64,000 nt of DNA from Bdellovibrionales bacterium (GTDB taxonomy: Bacteria; Bdellovibrionota; Bdellovibrionia; Bdellovibrionales; Bdellovibrionaceae): NCBI GenBank assembly GCA_016713585.1, contig JADJOV010000001.1, positions 496,001-560,000 on the forward strand. Reading direction: 5' to 3'. The notes under the pieces were generated by a model that ran no database searches, was not told the DNA's origin, and was given only the letters and a program-made list of their open reading frames with translations. Shown here piece by piece: positions 1 to 7,993 of this stretch. Both the position numbers and the translations under genes were made by a program. The stretch's first letter is position 1, and each line of letters begins with the position of its first letter.

Positions 1-60
1 CGAGAGAACGACGAAAATGACAATTCCAATTTTGGTCAGTTGAGCGTATATCTTGAACAC
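1..60 (-). CDS. ctaB: Probable protoheme IX farnesyltransferase (heme O synthase), first 20 codons only
   Basis: Only the first 20 codons lie in the window, read leftwards from a GTG three bases after the ctaF stop. The visible peptide has the pattern 'YAQLTKIGIVIFVVLS'. A Leu-Thr-Lys followed by a hydrophobic first helix is what heme O synthases (UbiA-type prenyltransferases) show at their start. The enzyme would farnesylate heme b for the oxidase encoded upstream. Position at the end of a cta operon supports this, but 20 residues are too few to be certain; any membrane protein is possible. Confidence 0.4.
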   Translation of the reverse strand, partial: MFKIYAQLTKIGIVIFVVLS

Positions 61-63
61 AAA

Positions 64-423
64 TTAAAGCGTGCTGTGCTCAGCGATCCTAGTCCAAATG
101 TCTAGCGCCGAGAATGCAAACAACAGCGCAAGAAAGAAAAATCCAGTTCCAAAAATCACTCGATTCATCATTTTATCTTCTTTTAAATGCATAAACCAAA
201 GTAGCACAAGTGCAGCTTTAACGGAGGCTATTAAAAATGCAATGGGAGCGGCCAAGGGTCCGAACGCGTGACGAAACTGATAGGCTAACACTGTCAAAAC
301 GGTCAGAGCATAGAGCGCCCCAGCCACTTTCACATAGGTCATAATTGGAGTGACGTGTAACTCTGAATGCGAAGTCGTATTCACATTAATATTAGCTGTG
401 CTGTGTGTTTTGTCATGACCCAT
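64..423 (-). CDS. ctaF: Cytochrome c oxidase subunit IV (prokaryotic, caa3 type)
   Basis: The product has 119 residues with three hydrophobic helices. The segment 'LVLLWFMHLKEDK' near residue 80 is the hallmark of the small prokaryotic subunit IV family, which helps assemble the heme-copper oxidase in the inner membrane. The start at 423 is chosen because GGAGG lies nine bases upstream; a longer reading frame to 507 runs into ctaE and has no such site. It is the fifth gene of the oxidase operon and lies just before the probable ctaB. The frame is intact, unlike ctaE and ctaD next to it. Confidence 0.88.
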   Translation of the reverse strand: MGHDKTHSTANINVNTTSHSELHVTPIMTYVKVAGALYALTVLTVLAYQFRHAFGPLAAPIAFLIASVKAALVLLWFMHLKEDKMMNRVIFGTGFFFLALLFAFSALDIWTRIAEHSTL

Positions 424-446
424 TGAGAATCCTCCGTAATTACGAA

Positions 447-981
447 TCAACCGACTAGATAGAGTAAAGGAAAGAGAAAAATCCAAATCAAATCCACAAT
501 GTGCCAAAAAATTCCGACCCCTTCTACAGGAGTATAAAACTCAGGTCCGAAATGTCCTTTGGCTGCCCTGATCGCAACCCAAATAATCAAACCCATTCCC
601 AACAAAACGTGGATTCCATGCAATCCAGTCATGCAAAAATAAAACCCAAAATAGAGGCCTAAATTCTGGTGAACTGCTTGAACATGACTTGGATCCAAAA
701 ACTTTCCGGGCAAGAACCCCAGGTGAAACTTATGAGAATACTCAAAGTATTTAACCACCATAAAAACAAGACCCAAAACAACCGTGAGCGCCAGACTCAG
801 AATTGCCTGATTCTTCTTTCGAACCTGTAGAAAATGAATTCCCAAGGCCATTGTGAGGGATGAGGTCACCAATACTACACCATATGCCCTCTTTGGCACT
901 ATCATATTGTTGGGTGGCATCCCGAAAATGGTGAGCAACTTCAAAATAGCTCGAATTTGGCTTTGAATTATCTGTATTCAT
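447..981 (-). pseudogene. ctaE: Cytochrome c oxidase subunit III, internal deletion and frame change
   Basis: Two frames together give the family. The first 34 codons (981 to 880) read MNTDNSK... and end with the conserved N-terminal block 'HHFRDATQQYDSAKEGIW'. The second part resumes at 879 in another frame with 'VVLVTSSLTMALGIHF', which normally follows some 45-50 residues later, after the first two helices. It then runs on through the conserved 'HVQAVHQNLGLYFGFYF' and 'WHIVDLIWIFLFPLLY' to the stop at 447. Roughly 140 bases are therefore missing at 879/880, not a multiple of three. The start overlaps the restored end of ctaD by 14 bases. As written the subunit cannot be made; this is either a real deletion or an assembly collapse. 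Confidence 0.8.
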
Positions 982-2590
982 AGGGCCCCGCAGTGACAAC
1001 TGGTTCATAGTCAAAGTTAGAATGTGGTGGCGGCGATGAGGTTTGCCACTCTAAAGTCTTGGCTCCCCATGGATTTGGGGAGCTTTTTTACCCCAGAGCA
1101 ATCCGGTGACAATAACGTACAAGGATATCAAGAAGCCACAGGCAATCAGCCAAGAGCCCACAGTGGAAATGGCATTCAAGGAATGGTAGGCCGGAATATA
1201 GTCAAAGTATCGTCGTGGCATACCCATAGAGCCCAAAATAAATTGGGGAAAAAACGTCACGTTAAAACCAATAAAAGTAAAGACAAATGACAGCCTTGCG
1301 AGACTCTCACTATACATTTTCCCAAACATTTTTGGGAACCAATAATAGAATCCACCCATGATCGCCATCAAAGTTCCCCCGACCATAACGTAATGAAAAT
1401 GAGCCACGACGAAATAGGTGTCATGAAAATGCACATCAACTCCAATGACCGCTAGCATAATTCCGGTCACCCCACCTATGGCAAATAAAAACAAAAAGCC
1501 AAGAGCATAAAGCATTGGCGACTGAAAGGAAACCGAGCCCTTGTAAAGAGTCGCCAGCCAGTTAAACATTTTAATCGCCGTCGGTACGCCGACCAACATC
1601 GTAATAAATGAGAAAATTATGCCAGCTAGGCTTGACTGACCAGAGACAAACATATGGTGTCCCCAGACGAAAAAGGAAACAGCGGTGATTCCAAGAGAGG
1701 AATATGCAATGGCTGTGTATCCAAAAATAGTTTTTCTTGAGAAAGCTGTAATCAACTCACTGATAATACCCATCGCAGGCAATATCATAATATAGACTGC
1801 AGGGTGGGAATAGAACCAGAAAAATGTTGAAACAATACAGGGTCTCCCCTAATTTTGGATCAAAAACCCCAATTCCAAGGGTTCTTTCTGCAACGAGCAG
1901 CAACAAGGTAATTGCCAGAACCGGGGTTGCTAGAATTTGAATAATAGCCGTTGAATAGATGGCCCAAATAAATAGAGGAATTCGCCACATTGTCATTCCA
2001 GGGGCCCTCAGCTTATGAACCGTGACAATGAAATTCAACCCGGTCAATATTGAGGACATTCCCATCACAAACGCAGCAAGAACCATCAGAGTCGTCGAAG
2101 TGCTAGTTCGAATCGAGTAAGGCGTATAGAAAGTCCACCCGGTATCCACTCCACCTAAGAACAAAGTCGAGGAGGCCATCAGGGCGCCGGCCATAAAAAC
2201 ATACCAGCTTGCCAGATTAAGTCTTGGAAAAGCGACGTCCTTAGCGCCTAATTGCAGTGGCAGAAAGAAGTTTCCGAGAATTGCTGGGATCCCAGGAATA
2301 ATGACCATAAAGACCATTATCGCTCCGTGATAAGTCATGATCTGATTGTACTGGTTGCCATCTTTGAACAAATTTGCACCAGGCTGGAATAATTCAAGCC
2401 GAATCAAAAGTGCGAAAATTCCGCCCAACAGAAAGAAGAACATGACACAAGCCATATACATCAGACCGATTCTCTTGTGAGCAAGAGTTGTCAGCCAAGA
2501 TTTGATCCCCTTAAATTCATTAATATAATTAACGCTGCCATCGCTGATGACTGGGCTGTTTCCGTCTGAATTTGTCGTCGAATGTTTCAC
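968..2590 (-). CDS. ctaD: Cytochrome c oxidase subunit I, three single-base frameshifts
   Basis: Catalytic heme a/heme a3-CuB subunit of the terminal oxidase. The N-terminal part begins at a GTG (2590) with AGGGAG before it and covers the first half of the protein. The C-terminal part contains 'DTYFVVAHFHYVMVGG' (heme ligands). Between them the frame breaks twice: one base is missing in the C-run near 1845-1848 and one in the A-run near 1820-1825. Correcting both restores the CuB segment 'FWFYSHPAVYIMILP'. A third missing base near 1075-1082 hides the true end, 'EWQTSSPPPH' to '...GPYEYR' with a stop at 968. All three sites are homopolymers, so I favour sequence error over decay. The corrected length is about 541 residues, normal for the family. 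Confidence 0.88.
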
Positions 2591-2599
2591 TCTGGCTCC

Positions 2600-3559
2600 C
2601 TATTTCAATCCCTTAATATATTCAATCAATGCACCCAACTCTGTCTCATTGAGCTGTCCTTGAAACGCAGGCATCACTCCCGCGGGAAAGCCTTTTACAA
2701 TTTTGGCGTTTGGATTCAAGATGGATTCTCTAATATAGTTTTCATCAATATTAGAAACCTCGCTGCCATCTGCAAGAGTCTCCTTGGCACCAAATAATCC
2801 AAAAAGGCTTGGCCCAACCTTAGGGGTCTTATCTGCGACCGAGTGACAGCCGGCGCAAGCTTTAGCTTGAAATATTTTTTCGCCCCGAGCGGCCAGTGGC
2901 AAAGTTGAGGCCTGAGCTTCTGTCTCAAGCCATTTTTCGTACTCTGCCTGGGTGACAACCTTAAGAGTTGCCATCATCCCCGAGTGACTTGTTCCGCAAT
3001 ATTCAGCACAAAACACATGGAATTCACCCAGCTTGTTTGCGTTGAACCATAGCATTGTGTAGCGTCCTGGCACGGCATCTTGTTTAATTCGAAAGCTGGG
3101 AATATAGAAACTGTGAATCACGTCTATTGAAGTGAGTATAAGTTTCACGTCTCGATTAACTGGAACGACGATCAAATTACCTGTCGTCACCCCAGATTTA
3201 TACTTTACTTCCCAGGCCCACTTTTTTCCAACGACATGGATTTCAAGAGCATTGTCAGGTACTTTTCTCATGTCGTGATAAATCAACCATCCCCAGGCAA
3301 AAACAAAAAGAAAAATCACAAGGGGAATAAATGACCAAAGAAATTCAAGAAAGGTGTTATGGGTAATATAGGCAGTTTTGTCGGTGTCTGTTTTTCGCTT
3401 ATACTTATAAACAAAAAAGATCATGCCCCCAATCAGGATCGCACAGGATATGGCGCTCGAGATTAAAAGGAATGAATAAAGATTATCAACTCTTCCTGCG
3501 ATATCAGTTGCTGCCGTCGGCATAAATGACTGAGCATATGCTGCATTCAACCAAAACAT
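2600..3559 (-). CDS. ctaC: Cytochrome c oxidase subunit II with fused cytochrome c domain
   Basis: The 319-residue protein has an N-terminal signal or helix, a second helix near residues 32-52 and a third near 73-95, then the CuA domain. CuA ligands are visible as H149, C184, C188, H192 and M195 ('CAEYCGTSHSGM'). A C-terminal class I cytochrome c domain follows, with the heme site CAGCH at 235-239 and a distal 'GVMPAF' Met. This fusion defines a caa3-type oxidase, which takes electrons from soluble cytochrome c through its own heme domain. The frame is intact. It lies nine bases before ctaD and four bases after the SCO gene. Confidence 0.95.
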   Translation of the reverse strand: MFWLNAAYAQSFMPTAATDIAGRVDNLYSFLLISSAISCAILIGGMIFFVYKYKRKTDTDKTAYITHNTFLEFLWSFIPLVIFLFVFAWGWLIYHDMRKVPDNALEIHVVGKKWAWEVKYKSGVTTGNLIVVPVNRDVKLILTSIDVIHSFYIPSFRIKQDAVPGRYTMLWFNANKLGEFHVFCAEYCGTSHSGMMATLKVVTQAEYEKWLETEAQASTLPLAARGEKIFQAKACAGCHSVADKTPKVGPSLFGLFGAKETLADGSEVSNIDENYIRESILNPNAKIVKGFPAGVMPAFQGQLNETELGALIEYIKGLK

Positions 3560-3562
3560 TGA

Positions 3563-4482
3563 CTAACTCCCTGCCGTTTTTTGCTCTCGTTTAGTTCGAA
3601 CCCAAACCGGAAGCAACCACAACCCCAACATTAGGACCATGAGTGCTCCACCAAGTTTCATGACATTAATAGCTGCAATAGTATATTTGCTTGCATGAGG
3701 ATTATACTGAAAACAGTATAAAACTAGGCCTTCGATAAAGTTGCCGATTTTACCTTCAGTGGCTTCGTTTAAAGCAAGCTTCACATCCCTCGGCTCAAAA
3801 ACGATTCCAGGCAAGTACCTAGAAATGACGCCATCTGGAGTAACAATAATCGCCGCCGAGGCATGGGCCCACTCTTTGTTTTCCTCATTCCACTTGAAGC
3901 GAAATCCAACGCTTTCCATCAGGGTCTTGACCGAGCCTTCGCTCAACGTCAAGAAATGCCATCCGTCTTCAGTTCCTGGACGATTATAGACTTTCATATA
4001 TCTAGCCTTCTTACCGCGAGCGACTTCAGGAGTTTCTTTCGAGTCAAAGCTGACAGCAAGGACTCTAAATTTTTGCCCAGCGTTCCAGTCAACACCATGA
4101 AGACCTTCTGTTAAGCCATTCAAGTGAAAGTTACACAATCCGGGGCAAGAAAAATACACAGGGCTTATTATGACAGGAATTTTGCCGTCAAAAAAAGAGC
4201 CCAATTGTTTCTGTTCTCCGGTCTCATCTATGACAGGCAGATTGAGGTCTATTTTTGGCCTAACTTTTCAGTAATTCCAACTCCTTCAATTTCTTTTGGA
4301 ATATCAGAAGCCGTTAGAGACTTACTCGCGTCAACAGCGGCTTTGTCAGATTCATTGGCTCTCGAAACCTGGGCGACAAAAAACGTCGGTAGGAATAAAA
4401 AGAAAAAGACTCCTCGGAGCAAAAATGCTGAGCCCAACTTACTCAGCACTCTTTGCAAATTCAGCCACTTTGGCTGGATCAT
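3563..4482 (-). CDS. SCO1/SenC copper chaperone for CuA, one frameshift
   Basis: The large part (4204 to 3563) holds the SCO motif CPGLC (CxxxC) and the later conserved His in 'WAHASAAIIVTPDG', both copper ligands, and ends in a membrane helix. The N-terminal part (from 4482) supplies a signal peptide-like stretch and 'IPKEIEGVGITEKLGQK'. One missing base in the T5 run at 4252-4256 separates them; adding it gives 'IDLNLPVIDETGEQ...', the normal thioredoxin-fold entry. The start is uncertain: ATG 4482 overlaps the cytochrome c gene by 44 bases and a GTG at 4449 is an alternative. The C-terminal membrane helix is somewhat unusual for SCO proteins, which are usually N-anchored. Confidence 0.83.
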
Positions 4483-4980
4483 CTTTGGATTTATTTGTAG
4501 TCACAGTTTCAATGTAATGAAGGATGGACCAGCGATCACCAACTTTAAGATGCTTAAACGCTGCCATGGAGCCACCTGGAATTCCATTTTGCAAAACCTT
4601 GAAGTGGGAAATAAGGCCTTGACCTTGGGTCCACTGACCCGCAACAAGATTTCTTGGTTTTGGATTAAGACCTGCCCCGGCGGGTCCTGCCCCGTCGGCT
4701 GAGTTTCCGTGGCACATGGCGCAGTTAGCTTTATAGACGGTTTTACCGTGCTCCACAATCTCTGGTGTTGAAACCCAAGGGGCCGAAATTTTTGTTATGT
4801 CGAAGGCCGCAACGGCAACCTCGGATTGAGTGGATTGAGCGAGAGGATCAACCACTTTTCCCCTAAATTGACTCCTGGGTGAATAAAAACCAAATAGAGA
4901 AAAAACGCCAAGACAAAAACGATCGAAAACATAAAGGCCATAAGGCCGCCGCGATTATACTTGTCAGATCCTTCAGACAT
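4439..4980 (-). CDS. Membrane-anchored monoheme cytochrome c, one frameshift
   Basis: The start at 4980 has GGAG nine bases upstream and gives 'MSEGSDKYNRGG' followed by one membrane helix. After a single missing base in the homopolymer stretch 4855-4863 the frame continues as 'VVDPLAQSTQSEVAV' into a cytochrome c domain with heme site CAMCH and a later 'GGSMAAF' that supplies the distal Met. It is probably anchored in the inner membrane with the heme in the periplasm, as electron donor or assembly partner of the oxidase. It is the first gene of the oxidase operon and overlaps the SCO start region. Confidence 0.8.
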
Positions 4981-5088
4981 AACTGGTAACTCCAAAAGAA
5001 AACGATGGACAAAAAAATAGATTGAATTTGAAGATTAGTAGCCTAGAAAAGATCAGGTCGCAATAACAATAATGATAGAGATCAGGCT

Positions 5089-6081
5089 TTAGCCTGATTG
5101 CTTTTTCTTTCCAAAGATGATTGTAAAGGCCTTGTAACACTCTGAGTTAAATGGCTGACCAAGAACGTTCTGAATATAGTTAACTGCCTGCTCCGGCTTT
5201 AGAGGTTCTTCATTTCCAGAAGGGAGGACTAACTCCGTAAACTGAGTCGCCAAGCCAACAATTTTAGATAGAGGATTAATCTTTCCATCGTCGAGTCGAC
5301 GTGGGTATCCCTCGCCAACAGAATTCTCATGATGCTCGTGAACGATGCTGATCACTTCAGGAGGAATCCCAGGCACAGTTCGCAGGATCTGAGCACCTAC
5401 ATAAGGGTGAGTTTCATAAAGAGCTCGCTCCTGACTCGTTAAATCCAAATAAGACTTTCGAAGAAGGGAGTCAGGAAAATTCTGAAGTCCAATATCGTGC
5501 AGCAACCCGCCAATAGAGACTTTCTCTAGAAGGGAATCCGAGGCCCAGCCGAGCTCAATGGCAATCATCGCTGAAACCGTACTTACGCAGAGTGCCTGCG
5601 AGGCACGATTTCCAGGAAGATCCTTAAAGCGATGAAGAAGCTCAATCACACTGTGGGATTGTCTTGCGACCTCTTGGATAGATTTAGTCAAAAGCCTTGC
5701 CGACTCAACTGTCTCGCTATTCACACCCAAAAACTCAAATTGTTTGATAACTAAATCAGAGGATTGAGCCAAAAACTTAAACTTGAGATCCAGGCCATCG
5801 ACGCCCACATCAATTTTTTGGAAGCTGAGGAGACACTTATTTACGAAATCCTTAAGCTCCGACTTTTGTAAATGGACAATCTGTAACTTTTTGTCTTTGA
5901 TTTTGTCCTTGAAAAGATGCAGATCTCGAAAGTGCGACGCCTGCCCGCGTTTACCGACTGGAATATATTTGTTAGGTTGCAATTTGAAGAACACATCAGC
6001 GGGAAGCAGACTTCCATCAATGAAATGATCAATTGAGAGGGGTACCATTAAGCTGTCTGTCATATCCAAGTGTGTATCCAT
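5089..6081 (-). CDS. HD-GYP domain protein, probable cyclic-di-GMP phosphodiesterase
   Basis: The C-terminal half carries an HD-GYP domain: 'GGLLHDIGLQNFP' has the HD pair, then 'THPYVGAQIL', and 'HEHHENSVGEGYP' has the HH and GYP motifs. The family hydrolyses cyclic di-GMP. The N-terminal 120 residues are not a clear receiver or sensor domain. Starts are possible at TTG 6105, ATG 6081 and ATG 6063; none has a convincing ribosome site and 6081 is a compromise. It is transcribed alone, leftwards, and a divergent lipoprotein gene begins 240 bases away. All metal-binding residues that can be placed are present, so it is probably an active enzyme. Confidence 0.85.
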   Translation of the reverse strand: MDTHLDMTDSLMVPLSIDHFIDGSLLPADVFFKLQPNKYIPVGKRGQASHFRDLHLFKDKIKDKKLQIVHLQKSELKDFVNKCLLSFQKIDVGVDGLDLKFKFLAQSSDLVIKQFEFLGVNSETVESARLLTKSIQEVARQSHSVIELLHRFKDLPGNRASQALCVSTVSAMIAIELGWASDSLLEKVSIGGLLHDIGLQNFPDSLLRKSYLDLTSQERALYETHPYVGAQILRTVPGIPPEVISIVHEHHENSVGEGYPRRLDDGKINPLSKIVGLATQFTELVLPSGNEEPLKPEQAVNYIQNVLGQPFNSECYKAFTIIFGKKKQSG

Positions 6082-6319
6082 TCTTCTTTCATGGGCCGGA
6101 GCCAACGTGCTACATTTACTACGTCTTTAATTCTACACGATATCAAAATAGCCTCCAGTAAAATTAATACAATGAATCAATTTGATTTTTTTGACGAACT
6201 TTTTTTCAGGGATTGGAAGTTTTGTTCCATTTTGAAACAGGACGCTGTTCTCAATCGACTTCTCCTTTCAATTCCTTAAACATTGGAGGAAAATATCTCA
6301 GTGGGGAGGCTTGGCACTT

Positions 6320-6763
6320 ATGTTTTTGAAATATTTATTCACGATATTCGCCATGGCCCTCCTTCTCTCTGGTTGTCAGACCCATCTGCTCAAGGAGTTT
6401 GAAACAATTGCCCCTGGGATGGAAAAAGATGATGTCCTAGGAAAAATGGGCTCTCCCTCAACCTCAATACGACTTCATAACAAGGATCGCTGGATCTACG
6501 TCTTTTATGACGATAAAATGAAGTTTGAAAAAGAAGTCCATTTCTTTGAAGGCAATGTGGTTTATATTGGTGAAAAGTGGGAACCTCCCTATGAAAAACA
6601 AGCTTCGGTGGTAGATGCCAAAAATCAACTCCAGGACGAAACCCTTCGCCGACAAGCTGAGCAAGAAAACAAAGCCCAAAGGGACTCGTTTGAAGAGTAT
6701 ACACAGCGAATTCGGTCTCAAGATCGTGTCCGTTACCTTCCTGAATTTACGCCAATTCGTTAG
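6320..6763 (+). CDS. Small lipoprotein with SmpA/OmlA (BamE)-like fold
   Basis: The signal peptide ends in the lipobox LLSGC, so the mature protein starts at a lipidated Cys. The following 'ETIAPGMEKDDVLGKMGSPS' and 'DRWIYVFYDDK' resemble the SmpA/OmlA repeat in which a 'G-M-xx-xx-V-xx-xxG-xP' helix is followed by a strand with W-Y. A charged, probably helical tail rich in Gln, Glu and Arg follows from about residue 95. ATG 6320 is preferred over TTG 6311 because GGGGAGG lies ten bases before it. Function is not assigned; an outer-membrane assembly role is only a family guess. Confidence 0.7.
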   Translation: MFLKYLFTIFAMALLLSGCQTHLLKEFETIAPGMEKDDVLGKMGSPSTSIRLHNKDRWIYVFYDDKMKFEKEVHFFEGNVVYIGEKWEPPYEKQASVVDAKNQLQDETLRRQAEQENKAQRDSFEEYTQRIRSQDRVRYLPEFTPIR

Positions 6764-6859
6764 AAAAAGTACAATAAAATTCAAGAAGAAAGTGATAAAG
6801 TTATTTGCTTTAACGCGGCGTATATTAAACTCAAAGCCTGTGGTTCTTGCCGTTCATTG

Positions 6860-7447
6860 CTACTTTTCAATCACCACGGGTTCTTTGAGATAGTCTTGTG
6901 AAGTGGTATCGGCTGGTTTAACTTTTTCAGGTTGAGGGAGTGGCTCCTTCGGCAGAGCGGTGATCTCTGGTTGTGAAAAATGGCGTCGTGTCTTTGCAAC
7001 CACCTTTTTTATTTTTGCATCTAGGGATAGCTGGGTTTCGATTTGTTCAAGGCTGTCGATTTCCATTCTCTCATATTTTCTTTTGTCATTTGCCATGGCT
7101 TTTTCCGGAAATCGAAATTTCAAGATTGAACTCTGTTGATTGAATTCGAATACTTCCTTTTGAAGTCCTTTATGTTCTTCAACCATTTGTTTGATAATTT
7201 CAGCAACTCGGGTGGGGTTCTTTTCAGTTCGTTTTTCTTCAATTAACTTTCGTAAGGCATCTTTTTTCATTCCCACCTTAGCCCGCATATTCATAACTCG
7301 ATTTGATAGCTCGATCCATTCCTCAGTTGTAACGGCAGCGGCGGGGTCCTCGGCCTTAGGTGGCTCGGCATTGCTCGCGCCACCATGCTGGGCCCAAGAA
7401 GTCGAATCATAGAAGAATGCAAGAAAAAGCATCTCAGCTAAGAACAT
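6860..7447 (-). CDS. Exported coiled-coil protein of unknown function
   Basis: The 195-residue product has a short hydrophobic leader ending near 'STSWAQHGG', so it is probably exported. The middle (residues 45-110) is rich in Lys, Glu and Arg with heptad-like spacing, suggesting a helical bundle or coiled coil, and the tail is Pro/Glu-rich. GGAGG stands six bases before the ATG. The start overlaps the end of the zinc-ribbon gene by 14 bases, so the two and secA are probably co-translated. No known family was recognised. Confidence 0.65.
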   Translation of the reverse strand: MFLAEMLFLAFFYDSTSWAQHGGASNAEPPKAEDPAAAVTTEEWIELSNRVMNMRAKVGMKKDALRKLIEEKRTEKNPTRVAEIIKQMVEEHKGLQKEVFEFNQQSSILKFRFPEKAMANDKRKYERMEIDSLEQIETQLSLDAKIKKVVAKTRRHFSQPEITALPKEPLPQPEKVKPADTTSQDYLKEPVVIEK

Positions 7448-7991
7448 TCTGCCTCCATTTAATTTCGAGATTAGAGGACTTTATCCTATGAACGAGCATT
7501 GATGTTTTGATTGGGCTTAGATTTCTCAAAAGAAGCACGCCCTGGGTGATTTGAGAAAGTATTTGCTCCGTATCCCAACCAAATCGTGGGTCATCAAGGA
7601 CCTCTCTTAGGAGTTGAATTTGTTTCGGTAAATCCAATCCGCCAATATTCAAGTCATAACTAAGAGGCAAAGTTTCTTGATCTTGATTGGCAAATCTCTC
7701 AATTTCATCAATAGCAGAGGCCGGACTTTGCGGCTCTGACAAATTGCCAAAGTCCTGATCCAGAGGAGTCCACGACGGAGAGGGCGGTAGATTGGAGGCT
7801 TGCTCATTATACTGACTTTCGAGTGGATCCCTCGTTTGGTCAATTGGCTGAGAGTCGATCTGATCATTAAGCTCTGGTTGGCCTTCCCAGCCGACAAAAA
7901 ACAACCCTCGGCAAAGGTGGCAGGTGAAAAGAGCTCCAAAACTAGCCTCGCTAATTTCAATTGTGCCATGACATTTTGGACACTCAACCAA
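7434..7991 (-). CDS. Zinc-ribbon protein of unknown function, coupled to secA
   Basis: The N-terminus has two CxxC pairs ('CPKCHGTIEIS' and 'CHLCRGLF'), a short zinc ribbon of the kind often found at the front of predicted bacterial regulators. The middle is acidic and low in complexity, and the last 70 residues look helical. The start is a TTG three bases after the secA stop, with a GGGG run upstream, so translation is probably coupled to secA. No signal peptide or membrane segment is seen, so it is probably cytoplasmic. Confidence 0.65.
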   Translation of the reverse strand: MVECPKCHGTIEISEASFGALFTCHLCRGLFFVGWEGQPELNDQIDSQPIDQTRDPLESQYNEQASNLPPSPSWTPLDQDFGNLSEPQSPASAIDEIERFANQDQETLPLSYDLNIGGLDLPKQIQLLREVLDDPRFGWDTEQILSQITQGVLLLRNLSPIKTSMLVHRIKSSNLEIKWRQNVLS

Positions 7992-7993
7992 GC

